This document shows, in pieces, positions 16,561 to 25,837 of a DNA stretch of 64,000 bases (the stretch's first letter is position 1; each line of letters starts with the position of its first letter). The translations under genes and the position numbers were made by a program. The DNA comes from Hypericibacter adhaerens. GTDB taxonomy: Bacteria > Pseudomonadota > Alphaproteobacteria > Dongiales > Dongiaceae. Below the pieces are notes generated by a model. That model did no database searches, was not told the DNA's origin, and saw nothing but the letters and a program-made list of their open reading frames with translations. The stretch lies in NCBI RefSeq assembly GCF_008728835.1, contig NZ_CP042582.1, forward strand, positions 1,922,001 to 1,986,000, read 5' to 3'.

Positions 16561-17184
16561 TCAACCGCGGGGCGCCAGCAGGCCGGTGAAGGCGACCCTC
16601 ACCTGGCGCGCCATCTCGCGCTTGAGCTCGGCCAGCGTGCGCTCCTCCCGCGCGACGAAATGCATGAAGAGGCTGTTGCAGGCGGCGAACAGCAGGTCGC
16701 CCGCGGAACGGCAATCGACGGCCGTATCGATCTGGCCGCGGGCCTGCAGCATCCGCAGCAGGTCGCCGACCTGGTCGGCGAGCTTGCGGTCGAGCTCGGC
16801 ATAGCCGCGGCCGAAGGCGGAATCGGCCTGGGTGAGAGCGGTGGCCATGGCGTTGCGCCACATGCTCTTGCTCAGATGCACCAGCGAATGGTCGACATAA
16901 TGCTCGAGCAGCCGGCGCACGGCCTGGACCGGATCCTTGGGCGGGTCGGCGATGATGTCGCGGCCGGTGGCGCGCACCTCCTCGCCGTCGCGCGCGACCA
17001 GCGCCAGCAGCAGGTCGCCCTTGGATTCGAAATGATTATAGACCGTGCCGGCGGCGACCTCGGCCTGCTCGGCGATGGCATCGACGGGTGTGGCGTCGAA
17101 CCCGTCGCGCCGGAACAGGTTCTCGGCCGCCGCCAGGATCGAGCGCCGCCGTCCCGCCTTCTGTCGTTCGCGCAGACCCGCCAT
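16561..17184 (-). CDS. TetR-family transcriptional regulator
   Basis: 207 residues. N-terminal helix-turn-helix (RRRSILAAAENLFRRDGFDATPVDAIAEQAEVAAGTVYNHFESKGDLL pattern, residues about 11-58) and a helical ligand-binding C-terminal domain. It is divergent from the spermidine/putrescine-type ABC operon starting at 17340; such an arrangement usually means it controls that operon and itself. A GC-rich palindrome lies in the shared region. Confidence 0.9.
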   Translation of the reverse strand: MAGLRERQKAGRRRSILAAAENLFRRDGFDATPVDAIAEQAEVAAGTVYNHFESKGDLLLALVARDGEEVRATGRDIIADPPKDPVQAVRRLLEHYVDHSLVHLSKSMWRNAMATALTQADSAFGRGYAELDRKLADQVGDLLRMLQARGQIDTAVDCRSAGDLLFAACNSLFMHFVAREERTLAELKREMARQVRVAFTGLLAPRG

Positions 17185-17263
17185 CGGCAGCGCCCATCTC
17201 CCTGAAATTCGCGTTCGTTGGAGCTTGACGCAAATTTAGAGACGGTTCATTTTTTCCGCAACC

Positions 17264-17292
17264 CCGTCCGCGAGGGGCATCCCCGCGGACGG
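17264..17292. promoter_or_regulatory. Palindrome in the TetR/ABC-operon intergenic region
   Basis: 9-bp perfect arms CCGTCCGCG (17264-17272) and CGCGGACGG (17284-17292) around an 11-base centre that can itself pair GGGG with CCCC. Located 48 bases before the start of the binding-protein gene. It could be a TetR operator or an mRNA leader hairpin; sequence alone does not decide. Confidence 0.45.
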
Positions 17293-17339
17293 CAAAGATC
17301 GGGACTCGAATCCCGTCATCCCAGAGGAGGCTTCCCATC

Positions 17340-18425
17340 ATGATCCGCTCCCATCTCCGCATCTCGCGCCGCCGGCTGCTCAAGACCGGGGCCGCCGGCG
17401 CCGCGGCCGTCGGCTCCTTCTCGATCGTCGGCCGTGCCCAGGCCGCGGAGCAGCTCAACGCGCTGGTCTGGTGCGATCACTCGGACCCGAACCTGCTGCA
17501 GCCGTTCGAGCAGACCCACGGCATCAAGGTGAACACCAAGGAGTTCGCCGCCACCGGCGAGGCGCTGGCGATCCTGGAGCAGTCGAAACCGGGCGACTGG
17601 GACGTGCTGGTGCTGGACACGGTCGACATCACCAAGCTCGCCAAGATGGGCCACCTGGCGGCGCTCAACAAATCGGACTATCCCTGGGACGATATCTTTC
17701 CGGAGCTCACGACCGAGAGCCTCCATTTCCTCGACGGCAAGCTCTATGGCGTGCCGGAGAAGTTCGGCTACAACACGGTCGCCTATAACTCGCAGAAGGT
17801 CGACCCGGCCGACATGCGCAAGGCCGCGGTGCTGTGGAACGAGAAATACAAGGGCCGCATCGCCATCTACGACTACTACGTGCCGCTGATGCAGATGGTG
17901 GGCATCGGGCTGGGCATCATTCCGCCCCAGCTCAAGCCCGAGCATCTGCCGGCGATCAAGGCGAAGCTCCTGGAGATGAAGCCGCTGGCCGCCCTGATCG
18001 GCGACGTGGTGACGGTGCAGAACGCGCTGGTGAGCGGCTCGGCCGACATCATCGCCGGCGGCGGCGAGTTCGCGACCGCCGGCCTCCATGGCGAGAACCC
18101 GGCGCTCGACTGGGTGCTGCCGGACGAAGGCGGCATCCGCTGGATGCAGTCGCTCGCCGTCTTCGAGAAGAGCAAGCGCAAGGAAGCCGCCACCAAGTTC
18201 GTTCAATACGTCATGAGCCCGCAAGGCCAGGCGCGGCTTGCCACCTCGGCCTGCTACTGGGCCATGCCCGCCAACAACAAGGCGGCCCTGACCGACGAGC
18301 AGAAGAAGATCCTGCGCTGGGACGAGCAGCCGACCTTCCTGCCCAAGTCCTACCACTACATGTCGCCCGACCCCGAGATGGACAAGGCGATGCTCGAGGT
18401 GTGGACCGAGTTCTTGAACGCGTAG
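17340..18425 (+). CDS. Spermidine/putrescine-type ABC transporter substrate-binding protein (Tat-exported)
   Basis: 361 residues. Twin-arginine signal SRRRLLKTG followed by a hydrophobic Ala-rich stretch and an AQA cleavage site near residue 35. The mature protein has the PotD/PotF fold pattern (LNALVWCDHSDPNLLQPFEQTHGIKVNTKEF; WDVLVLDTVDITKLAKMG; GVPEKFGYNTVAYN; YVMSPQGQARLATSACYWAMPAN). AGAGGAGG precedes the ATG by 11 bases. The ligand is likely a polyamine or other small cationic compound; its closeness to arginine/guanidino genes is suggestive only. Confidence 0.9.
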   Translation: MIRSHLRISRRRLLKTGAAGAAAVGSFSIVGRAQAAEQLNALVWCDHSDPNLLQPFEQTHGIKVNTKEFAATGEALAILEQSKPGDWDVLVLDTVDITKLAKMGHLAALNKSDYPWDDIFPELTTESLHFLDGKLYGVPEKFGYNTVAYNSQKVDPADMRKAAVLWNEKYKGRIAIYDYYVPLMQMVGIGLGIIPPQLKPEHLPAIKAKLLEMKPLAALIGDVVTVQNALVSGSADIIAGGGEFATAGLHGENPALDWVLPDEGGIRWMQSLAVFEKSKRKEAATKFVQYVMSPQGQARLATSACYWAMPANNKAALTDEQKKILRWDEQPTFLPKSYHYMSPDPEMDKAMLEVWTEFLNA

Positions 18426-18458
18426 TGACAGCGGAGCACTTATCGCTGTTCGGTGCAG

Positions 18459-18557
18459 CCCCCTCCCTAGCCCTCCCCCTGAACGGGGGAGGGGACAATG
18501 GAGCGACCCCTGCGCCGCTATCCCCTCCCCCGTTCAGGGGGAGGGCTAGGGAGGGGG
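18459..18557. repeat. Long inverted repeat (family 1, copy R1)
   Basis: Two 37-bp arms, perfectly complementary (18459-18495 and 18521-18557), separated by 25 bases. Each arm is built of CCCTCCC and GGGGGAGGG blocks around GAAC/GTTC. Lies between the binding-protein and first permease genes of the ABC operon, so in the transcript it would form a very stable stem that may act like a stop or processing signal. Related copies are at 36550-36629 (split by an IS) and 45028-45132. Confidence 0.85.
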
Positions 18558-18600
18558 CAAACTCGCTGTCGGCCACATCGGCGCCCGCGCGATACCTTCC

Positions 18601-19464
18601 ATGACCGCGCTCCCCTCCCGCCAGCTCGACCTCAAGCGCTGGGCCACCTGGCCCGCGCTCGCCTGGACCGGGCTGTTCTTCCTGCTGCCGCTGCTGATCA
18701 TGCTGGCGGTGAGCTTCTCCGCGCGGGTCGGCGACCGGATGCTGGGCGCCTTCTCGCTCGACAACTATACGGCCTTCTTCACGCAAGGGGGCGGCGTCTA
18801 TGTCTCGGCCCTGGCCAACTCGATCGAGGTCACGCTGATCACCACGGCGGTGAGCCTCGCCGTCGCCTATCCGCTGGCCTATATCCTTGCCTATGGCGTG
18901 CCGGCGCGCTGGCAGCGGCTGCTGCTCGTCGTCATCGTGCTGCCCTTCTGGACCTCCTACGTGATCCGCTCCTATAGCTGGCTCCTGGTGCTGTCGGAGA
19001 AGGGCGTGATCAACCAGGTGATGACGGGACTGGGGCTCTTCGACCAGCCGATCGGGCTGGGCAACACGCGCGGCGCCACCGTGCTGGGCTTCGTGCATTT
19101 CTTCACGATGCTGCTGACCCTCACCATCTACGCCAACCTGGTGCAGATCAAGGAGAGCTACCGCAAGGCCGCGGCCGATCTCGGCGCCTCGCCCCTGCAG
19201 GTCTTCCTGCGCATCACCCTGCCGCTGAGCCTGCCCGGCGTCATGGTCGGCGCCTTCCTCACCTTCGTGCTGGCGATCGGCGACTACATCACGCCGCAGA
19301 TCCTGGGCGGCAGCCGCGAGCTGCTGCTGCCGCAGGCGATCATGCTGCAGATCAGCCGCCAGGCCAATTTCGAGATGGCCTCGGCCATGAGCATGGTGCT
19401 GATGCTGGTGGTGAGCGCCGCTTTCCTGCTGTTCGCGCGCCATCTGCGCATGGAGCGCGTGTGA
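18601..19464 (+). CDS. ABC transporter permease, PotB/PotH type
   Basis: 287 residues, six membrane helices beginning with LAWTGLFFLLPLLIMLAVSFSA. EAA loop: RKAAADLGASPLQVFLRITLPLSLPG. The LGGSRELLLPQAI segment after it is typical of PotB/PotH permeases. Separated from the binding-protein gene by a long inverted repeat and from the next permease by 4 bases. Confidence 0.93.
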   Translation: MTALPSRQLDLKRWATWPALAWTGLFFLLPLLIMLAVSFSARVGDRMLGAFSLDNYTAFFTQGGGVYVSALANSIEVTLITTAVSLAVAYPLAYILAYGVPARWQRLLLVVIVLPFWTSYVIRSYSWLLVLSEKGVINQVMTGLGLFDQPIGLGNTRGATVLGFVHFFTMLLTLTIYANLVQIKESYRKAAADLGASPLQVFLRITLPLSLPGVMVGAFLTFVLAIGDYITPQILGGSRELLLPQAIMLQISRQANFEMASAMSMVLMLVVSAAFLLFARHLRMERV

Positions 19465-19468
19465 GGCC

Positions 19469-20251
19469 ATGAGCGCGCGCCGGGTCCTCGCGATCGCCTA
19501 CCTGCTGCTGGCGCTGGGCTTCATCTTCCTGCCCGTCGTCATGCTGGTGCAATATTCCTTTCAGGACGGGCTCCTGCCGGTGCCGCCCTTCAAGGGCGTC
19601 TCCCTGCGCTGGTACGAGGCCTTTCTCGCCAACGACCGGCTGATCCATGCCATGGGCAACTCGGCCCTGGTGGCGATCGCCTCCTCGGCGGTGGCGACGG
19701 CGCTGGGCTTCCTCGCGGCCTATGGCATGGCGCGACGCCGGCGCCGGCTCAATCTGGGCCTGCAACTATTGCTGATGGCGCCGATCGCGGTCTCCTATCT
19801 CATCATCGCGATGGGGCTCCTCATCGTCTTCAACTGGCTGGGCATCGACCGCTCGCTGCTGGCGGTCGGGATCGGCCATGTGGTGATCAACCTGCCGCTC
19901 TGCTTCGCCATCACTTATTCGCAGCTGGGCGAGCATCAGGCCAATATCGAGCGCGCCGCCCATGACCTGGGGGCGAGCGACCTCAAGGCGCTGCTGCTCG
20001 TCACCGTGCCGATGCTGTGGCCAGCACTGCTGGCGGGCTTCCTGATCGCCGCGACCCTCTCCTGGGACGAGTTCGTGATCGCCTTCCTGCTCTCGAAGTT
20101 CGAGGTCACCATGCCGGTGATGATCTGGAGCATGCTGCGCTCCGGCCTCAACCCGGCGCTCAATGCCGCGGGCACGGTCGTGTTCGCGGTCTCGATCCTG
20201 TTCGTGATCCTGATCGAGCTGTTGCAGGCGCGGAGCCGGCGGAATGGCTGA
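19469..20251 (+). CDS. ABC transporter permease, PotC/PotI type
   Basis: 260 residues with about six membrane helices. EAA loop: ERAAHDLGASDLKALLLVTVPMLWPALLAG; the following LSWDEFVIAFLLSKFEVTMPVMIWSMLR is characteristic of PotC/PotI. Overlaps the start of the ATPase gene by 8 bases (20244-20251). Confidence 0.93.
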   Translation: MSARRVLAIAYLLLALGFIFLPVVMLVQYSFQDGLLPVPPFKGVSLRWYEAFLANDRLIHAMGNSALVAIASSAVATALGFLAAYGMARRRRRLNLGLQLLLMAPIAVSYLIIAMGLLIVFNWLGIDRSLLAVGIGHVVINLPLCFAITYSQLGEHQANIERAAHDLGASDLKALLLVTVPMLWPALLAGFLIAATLSWDEFVIAFLLSKFEVTMPVMIWSMLRSGLNPALNAAGTVVFAVSILFVILIELLQARSRRNG

Positions 20252-21341
20252 AACCGCGCGGGAGCCGCTGGTCCGGCTCGAAGGGCTCTGCAAGAGCTAT
20301 GAGGGGCAGGTCGCGGTCGAGCGCTTCAACCTGACGATCGCCAAGGGCGAGTTCGTGGTGCTGCTGGGTCCTTCGGGCAGCGGCAAGACCACGGTGCTCT
20401 CGATGCTGGGCGGCTTCACCGAGCCCAGCGAGGGGCGGGTGCTGATCGAGGGCGCGGACGTGACGGCCCTGCCGCCGGCCAAGCGCCCGACCGCGACCGT
20501 GTTCCAGGATTACGCGCTCTTCCCGCATATGAGCGTGCGCGCCAATGTCGGGTTCGGCCTCGCCATGCGGAAGGTGGCGAAGGCCGAGCGCGACGCCCGG
20601 GCCGAGGAGGTGCTGAAGCTGGTGGGGCTCGAGGGCTTCGGCGCGCGCCGGGTGCATCAGCTCTCGGGCGGCCAGCGCCAGCGCGTGGCGTTGGCCCGCG
20701 CCATCGCGGTCAAGCCGGCCGTGCTGCTGCTGGACGAGCCTCTGGGCGCGCTCGACCTGGCGCTGCGCCGGCAGATGCAGGAGGAGCTGGTGCATATCCA
20801 GAAGCGGCTCGGCACCTCCTTCGTCCATGTGACGCACGACCAGGAAGAGGCGATGAGCGTCGCCGACACGATCGTGGTGATGAACAAGGGCCGGGTGGAG
20901 GACCGGGGCGCGCCCGCGCGCATCTATCGCCGCCCGGCCAGCCTCTTCACCGCGACCTTCATGGGCGAGAACAACATCCTGCCGGCGAAGCTTGCCGGCA
21001 GGAATGGCGAGGAGCTGACGGTCGATACGGCGCTCGGCCGTTTCCTGCTCACCAGCGGCGAAGGCCTGGCCGGTCTGGGACCGGGCGCGTCGCTCCATGT
21101 CGCGGTCCGGCCCGAGCAGATCTTTCCCGCGGCGACGGCGCCCGAGGATGCGGCGCCGCTCGGGGCCGCGGTTCTCACCGAGCTCGTGTTCCAGGGCACT
21201 CATTGGCGCGCCCATGCGAAGGCGGGCGCGAACGGCGCGCTGCCCTTGCTGCTGCGGCTGCCGCCGGAGCTGACGCCGGCCGTGGGGCAGATTCTCGATC
21301 TCTATGCGCGGCCGCCGGACATGACGGCGCTGGTCCGATGA
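20244..21341 (+). CDS. ABC transporter ATPase, PotA/PotG type
   Basis: 365 residues. Walker A GPSGSGKTT (42-50), Q-loop FQDYALFPHMSV, signature LSGGQRQR (140-147), Walker B LLLDEPLGALD, H-loop VTHDQEEAM, then a C-terminal TOBE/OB domain (AVRPEQIFPA and LVFQGTHWRAHAKA). These define the polyamine/iron class of importer ATPases. Its stop overlaps the start of a GNAT gene (ATGA at 21338-21341). Confidence 0.94.
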   Translation: MAETAREPLVRLEGLCKSYEGQVAVERFNLTIAKGEFVVLLGPSGSGKTTVLSMLGGFTEPSEGRVLIEGADVTALPPAKRPTATVFQDYALFPHMSVRANVGFGLAMRKVAKAERDARAEEVLKLVGLEGFGARRVHQLSGGQRQRVALARAIAVKPAVLLLDEPLGALDLALRRQMQEELVHIQKRLGTSFVHVTHDQEEAMSVADTIVVMNKGRVEDRGAPARIYRRPASLFTATFMGENNILPAKLAGRNGEELTVDTALGRFLLTSGEGLAGLGPGASLHVAVRPEQIFPAATAPEDAAPLGAAVLTELVFQGTHWRAHAKAGANGALPLLLRLPPELTPAVGQILDLYARPPDMTALVR

Positions 21342-21877
21342 GCCCGCGGCCGGCGGTCATTCTCGAGACGGGCCGCCTCATCCTCCGCCCGTTCCTGCCG
21401 GAGGATCTGGGCCCGCTGTTCGCGCTCTATGACGATCCCGAGGTTCGGCGCTACTTCCCGGGGGGCACGCTGACCTATGAGCAGACGCAGGAGGAGCTCG
21501 ACTGGTTCCTCCAGGGCGGCGATCCCGATCACCCGCGGCTCGGCCTCTGGGCCACGATCCACAAGGAAAGCGGCCGCTTCATCGGCCGCTGCGGCCTGAT
21601 CCCCTGGGCGATCGAGGGTCGGGACGAGGTCGAGATCGCCTACCTCCTGGACAGGGCCCATTGGCGGCAGGGGCTGGGCGCCGAGATCGCGCAGGCCCTG
21701 GTCCACCATGGCTTCGAGGCGCTGCGCCTGCCGCGCCTGATCGCGCTGATCGATCCGGCGAACCGGGCCTCGATCGCCACCGCCGAGAAGGCGGGCCTGC
21801 GCCTCGAGCGGCACATCGAGCATGAGGGCTCGGCTTGCGCGCTCTATGCGATCAGAGCACCTTCCCCGGGTTCATGA
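21338..21877 (+). CDS. GNAT-family N-acetyltransferase (RimJ/RimL-like)
   Basis: 179 residues. Starts with ETGRLILRPFLPEDLGPLFALYDDPEVRRYF, the usual RimJ/RimL pattern; acetyl-CoA-binding region at DRAHWRQGLGAEIAQALVHHGFEALRL and ALIDPANRASIATAEKAGLRLE. Translationally coupled to the polyamine-type transporter ATPase, so it may acetylate the imported amine or a related small molecule (inference). Its last 26 bases overlap the convergent FAD-linked oxidase gene. Confidence 0.9.
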   Translation: MSPRPAVILETGRLILRPFLPEDLGPLFALYDDPEVRRYFPGGTLTYEQTQEELDWFLQGGDPDHPRLGLWATIHKESGRFIGRCGLIPWAIEGRDEVEIAYLLDRAHWRQGLGAEIAQALVHHGFEALRLPRLIALIDPANRASIATAEKAGLRLERHIEHEGSACALYAIRAPSPGS

Positions 21878-23255
21878 TGCCCTTGGGGTCGAGTGCCGCC
21901 TTGATCTTCTGCATCAGCTCGAACTCGATCGCGGGCTTGTAGCGCCGCACCTCCTCGTTGCGCAGCTGGCCCAGCCCGTGCTCGGCGCTGATGCTGCCGT
22001 GATAGCGGGCGACGATGTCGTGCACCACGCGGTTCAAGCGGTGCGTCTGGGCGGTGAAATCCTCGGGCTTCATGCCCTTCGGCTGCATCAGGTTGAAATG
22101 GATGTTGCCGTCGCCGAGATGACCGAAGGCATAGACCAGAACGCCGGGCTGGGCCGCCTCGGCGGCCTGCCGGGCCTCCTTGAGGAAAGCCGGCACCGCC
22201 GCGACAGGCACCGCCACGTCATGCTTGATGCAGGCACCCGGCGCCTTCTGCGCCTCGACGATGGCCTCGCGCAGGAACCAGAGCGCTTTCGCCTGGGCCT
22301 CGTTCTGAGCGATGGTCGCCTCGGTGATCAAGCCGGCTTCCATGGCCGCGGTGAGCGCCTCCTCGGCGATGGTCGTGACGCCGCTGTTCTCGCGGCTCGA
22401 TGTCATCTCGATCAGGAGATAGGCCTCGTGCGGATCGGGGAAGGGATCGAAGCTGCCCGGCACATGGGCGATGGCCATCTCGAGGGCGACGCGCGGGATC
22501 AGCTCGAAGCTGGTCAGGCTGTCCCCGCTGGCGGCGCGCAGCCGGCCCAGAAGCTCCAGCGTCGCCTCGAGCGAGGGCACGGCCACGAAAGCGCAGGCCC
22601 GTTCGCGCGGCCGCGGGAAGAGCTTCAGCACCGCCGCGGTGATGACGCCCAGCGTGCCCTCGGCGCCGATGAAGAGCTGCTTGAGATCGTAGCCGGTATT
22701 GTCCTTGCGCAGCGCCCGAAGCCCGTTCCAGATGCGCCCGTCCGGCAGCACCACCTCGAGGCCCAGCGCCAGGTCGCGCATATTCCCGTAGCGCAGCACG
22801 GCGATGCCGCCGGCATTGGTCGAGAGATTGCCGCCGATGCGGCAGCTTCCCTCGGCCGAGAGGCTCAGGGGGAAAAGCCGGTCGGCCTTGGCCGCGGCCT
22901 CCTGCACCTGCTGCAGCACGCAGCCCGCCTCGACCGTGATGGTGTAGTTGGCGGGGTCGATCGACCGGATCTTGTTCATGCGCTCCAGCGACAGTACGAG
23001 ATTGTTGCCGTTGGAGGGAGGGACGCCCGCACCCGCGAGGCCGGTATTGCCGCCCTGGGGCACGATCGAGATTCCGGCTTCCGACGCCAGCGCCACGATG
23101 CGCGAGACCTGCCCGGTGTCGCGCGGCCGCACCACGGCCAGCGCCTGGCCGCGATAGAGCTTGCGCCAGTCGGTCAGGTAGGGCGCGGTGTCGCTGGCCT
23201 CGGTCAGCAGATCCGACGGCTCCAGGATTTCGGCGAGGCGTTCCAGAATCGACAT
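21852..23255 (-). CDS. FAD-linked oxidase (GlcD / D-lactate dehydrogenase-like)
   Basis: 467 residues from the ATG at 23255; a longer frame exists but has no homology. N-terminal FAD_binding_4 (PCMH) domain: ALAVVRPRDTGQVSRIVALASEAGISIVPQGGNTGLAGAGVP and GNLSTNAGGIAVLRYGNMRDLALGLEVVLPDGRI. C-terminal FAD-oxidase domain with AFGHLGDGNIHFN (metal/substrate histidines) and SAEHGLGQLRNEEVRRYKP. Family members oxidise D-2-hydroxy acids (D-lactate, glycolate, D-2-hydroxyglutarate) using quinone or ETF. It is a single gene convergent with the GNAT gene. Confidence 0.9.
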   Translation of the reverse strand: MSILERLAEILEPSDLLTEASDTAPYLTDWRKLYRGQALAVVRPRDTGQVSRIVALASEAGISIVPQGGNTGLAGAGVPPSNGNNLVLSLERMNKIRSIDPANYTITVEAGCVLQQVQEAAAKADRLFPLSLSAEGSCRIGGNLSTNAGGIAVLRYGNMRDLALGLEVVLPDGRIWNGLRALRKDNTGYDLKQLFIGAEGTLGVITAAVLKLFPRPRERACAFVAVPSLEATLELLGRLRAASGDSLTSFELIPRVALEMAIAHVPGSFDPFPDPHEAYLLIEMTSSRENSGVTTIAEEALTAAMEAGLITEATIAQNEAQAKALWFLREAIVEAQKAPGACIKHDVAVPVAAVPAFLKEARQAAEAAQPGVLVYAFGHLGDGNIHFNLMQPKGMKPEDFTAQTHRLNRVVHDIVARYHGSISAEHGLGQLRNEEVRRYKPAIEFELMQKIKAALDPKGIMNPGKVL

Positions 23256-23447
23256 GCGGCTCACTTGAATTCGATCGGTTCGGGTCGGGGAAGGGCGGGG
23301 CGCGTCTTGCAGGCGTGGCGGTGAAGAGGGTAAGTCTCGGGCGCCCCGTTGTCCGGGCGCATTCTCGCCGCCGGGGGGCGGCGAGGACAATCAGCCGGCA
23401 TCATCCCGTTTTCCACAGCCCGCCGGATCATCCTAGAACGAGGCTCC

Positions 23448-23885
23448 ATGCCATATATGCTGTTCGCCTTCATCGCGGGCGCGGCGCTGTCGCTGCAAGC
23501 GCTGATCAATGCGCGGCTGGCCGCCGGCCTCGGCGGCGCGCTGTGGGCCGCGGCGGTGTCCTTCTTCGTCGGCGGGGCGGGCCTGCTCGGCGTGCAGCTC
23601 GCGACCCGCGCGACCTGGCCCGCGATGGAACGCGCGGCCGCCATTCCCTATTGGGTCTGGTGCGGCGGGTTCCTGGGCGCGGTCTTCGTCTCCAGCGTCA
23701 TCGCGAGCGTGCCGCGGCTCGGCAACACCTCGGTCTTCGGGCTGGTGATCTTCGGGCAATTGGCGGCCTCGCTGCTGCTCGATCATTTCGGCGTCCTGGC
23801 GACGAACCCGCATCCGGTGAACGCGGTTCGGCTGATCGGCGCGGCCCTCGTGCTCGGCGGCGCGGTCATGGTGCTGAAGGGTTAG
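23448..23885 (+). CDS. YdcZ/DUF606-family half-size membrane transporter
   Basis: 145 residues, five hydrophobic segments starting with MLFAFIAGAALSLQALINARLA; the QALINARLA, FFVGGAGLL and NTSVFGLVIFGQLAASLLLDHFG motifs are diagnostic of the DUF606 branch of the drug/metabolite transporter superfamily. Such short proteins usually work as homo- or heterodimers. The ATG at 23448 is preceded by AACGAGG; a longer frame from 23349 adds no recognisable sequence. Stands alone, divergent from the FAD-linked oxidase. Confidence 0.88.
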   Translation: MPYMLFAFIAGAALSLQALINARLAAGLGGALWAAAVSFFVGGAGLLGVQLATRATWPAMERAAAIPYWVWCGGFLGAVFVSSVIASVPRLGNTSVFGLVIFGQLAASLLLDHFGVLATNPHPVNAVRLIGAALVLGGAVMVLKG

Positions 23886-23976
23886 ACCGCACCTGCGAAA
23901 TCGGTTTTTCGCAGTGCGAAAAACATGGCAGCGCCGGCACGATCCGCCCGGGCGTCTTATCCGACTTGTCGATCAT

Positions 23977-23988
23977 ATTGTCGACAAT
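23977..23988. promoter_or_regulatory. Candidate GntR/FCD operator, site A
   Basis: Perfect 12-bp palindrome ATTGTCGACAAT, 176 bases before the first GMC oxidoreductase gene, extended on one side by CTTG as in the other copies. TTGTnnACAA is the type of core that GntR/FCD regulators bind (TNGTNNNACNA class). Same core occurs in the 30.1-kb and 42.8-kb intergenic regions. Confidence 0.6.
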
Positions 23989-24163
23989 CTTGTTTGCAAA
24001 GTGACGCTGTGCCATCGTTCGCTCCAGCGCAATCGCCTCCTTCCGACAAATCGACAAGGACGCCTTGATTCTCCGGGGTCTCGAGCGTCTCGACCAGGGA
24101 CCGAGCGGGCGCGCGAAGGCGGCTGCCAAGCCGTGAGAGAGAACGCCAGGAGGACTCTGAGGA

Positions 24164-25834
24164 ATGAGCGAGGATCGCAATCCCTCCAGCCGCGCCCCCA
24201 AGCGCGGCGAGGAAGTGGATGTCTTGATCATTGGCGCCGGCCCGTCGGGCTCGGTCGCCGCCAAATATCTGTCGGCCGCCGGGATGTCGGTGGTGACGCT
24301 GGAGCAGGGCAACTATCCGGACCGCGACAAGTTCCCGGGGCGGCGCCCCGAATGGGAGCTGGTGAGCCAGCGGCAATGGCATCCCAACCCCAACATGCGC
24401 GACATGCCGCGCGACTATCCGGTCGACACCTCGGAGTCCGACATCAACCCGCTGATGTTCGCCGGCGTCGGCGGCAGCGCCACGATCTATGCCGGCCACT
24501 GGACGCCCTTCCTGCCTTCCGATTTCCGCGTCCGCACGCTCGACGGCATCGCCGACGACTGGCCCTTCACCTACGAGGATCTTCTGCCCTATCTGGAGCA
24601 GGTCGAATGGGATGTCGGCGTGTCGGGCCTGCCGGGCAATCCGGCCTATCCGCCGAAGAAGGCCTATCCCACGCCCTGCCTGCCGATCGGCAAGGTCGGG
24701 CGCAAGGCGGCCGAGGGGCTGGACAAGCTCGGCTGGCACTGGTGGCCGGGCACGAACGCCATTCCCTCGCAGCCCTATAACGGCCTCAATGCCTGCGTGC
24801 GCCGCGGCACCTGCATGACGGGTTGCCCGGAAGGGGCCAAATCCACCACCGACGTCACCTACTGGCCGGCCGCGATCAAGAACGGGGCCAGGCTGGTCAC
24901 GGGCGCCCGCGTCCGGCAGATCGAGGTCGACGAGCGGGGCCTTGCCACCGGCGCCGTCTATATCGACGAGAACGGCCGCGAGCATCGCCAGAAGGCGAAG
25001 GTCGTGATCGTCTGCGCCAACGGCATCGGCACGCCCCGCCTGCTGCTGCTCTCGGCCTCGAAGCGCTTCCCCGACGGGCTCGCCAACTCCTCGGGCATGG
25101 TCGGCAAGCGGCTGATGATGCACCCCTTCTCGGCGGTGCTCGGGATCTATGACGAGGATCTCGAATCCTGGCGCGGGCCGTTCGGCCAGAACATCTCCTC
25201 CTATCAGTTCTACGAGACCGACGAGAAGCGCGGCTTCATGCGCGGCGCCAAATGGGGCGCCATGCCGGGCGGCGGGCCCCTGGGTGCCACCAGCTTCGTC
25301 GGCACCAAGGTGTTCGCGGGCGCCACGGCCAAGGTCGGCGACATGTGGGGCAACAATCTCCACGAGATGGTCGACCGCCGCTTCGGCCGCAGCATCGTCT
25401 GGGGGATCATCGGCGAGGATCTGCCGGAGGAATCCAACCGCGTGGTGCTCGATCCGACCATGACCGACACCGACGGCATCCCGGCGCCGAAGCTGCTCTA
25501 CAAGGTCTCGCAGAACTCGCACGACATGCTGAAGTTCCATGTCGCGCGCTGCCTCGAGGCGGTGGAGGCGGCGGGCGCCATCGAGACGGCGGTCGTGCAC
25601 CAGATGCGCGACACCGGCTGGCACCTGCTCGGCACCTGCCGCATGGGCGACGATCCCAAGACCTCGGTCGTCAACCCGTGGGGCCAGTCGCACGACGTGC
25701 CCAATCTCTACATCCTCGACGGCAGCACCTTCCCGACCTCGGCCGGCCTCAACCCGACCGCGACCATCATGTCGGTGGCGCTGCGCCAGGCGACACGGAT
25801 GATCGCCGAACGTCGCAACCAGAAGGCGGCCTGA
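24164..25834 (+). CDS. GMC-family FAD oxidoreductase (large subunit, copy 1)
   Basis: 556 residues, no signal peptide. ADP-binding GAGPSG (24-29), the GMC region VGGSATIYAGHWTPFLPSDF, a cysteine-containing RRGTCMTGCPEGAKS segment, GNGIGTPRLLLLS-type segment (CANGIGTPRLLLLS), and the catalytic end TGWHLLGTCRMG with LYILDGSTFPTSAGLNPTATIMSVALR. Relatives include gluconate-2-dehydrogenase and sorbose/fructose-type dehydrogenase large subunits, which oxidise an alcohol group on a sugar or cyclitol. Paired with a small subunit 3 bases downstream, and closely paralogous to the gene at 42936. Confidence 0.91.
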   Translation: MSEDRNPSSRAPKRGEEVDVLIIGAGPSGSVAAKYLSAAGMSVVTLEQGNYPDRDKFPGRRPEWELVSQRQWHPNPNMRDMPRDYPVDTSESDINPLMFAGVGGSATIYAGHWTPFLPSDFRVRTLDGIADDWPFTYEDLLPYLEQVEWDVGVSGLPGNPAYPPKKAYPTPCLPIGKVGRKAAEGLDKLGWHWWPGTNAIPSQPYNGLNACVRRGTCMTGCPEGAKSTTDVTYWPAAIKNGARLVTGARVRQIEVDERGLATGAVYIDENGREHRQKAKVVIVCANGIGTPRLLLLSASKRFPDGLANSSGMVGKRLMMHPFSAVLGIYDEDLESWRGPFGQNISSYQFYETDEKRGFMRGAKWGAMPGGGPLGATSFVGTKVFAGATAKVGDMWGNNLHEMVDRRFGRSIVWGIIGEDLPEESNRVVLDPTMTDTDGIPAPKLLYKVSQNSHDMLKFHVARCLEAVEAAGAIETAVVHQMRDTGWHLLGTCRMGDDPKTSVVNPWGQSHDVPNLYILDGSTFPTSAGLNPTATIMSVALRQATRMIAERRNQKAA

Positions 25835-25837
25835 CCC

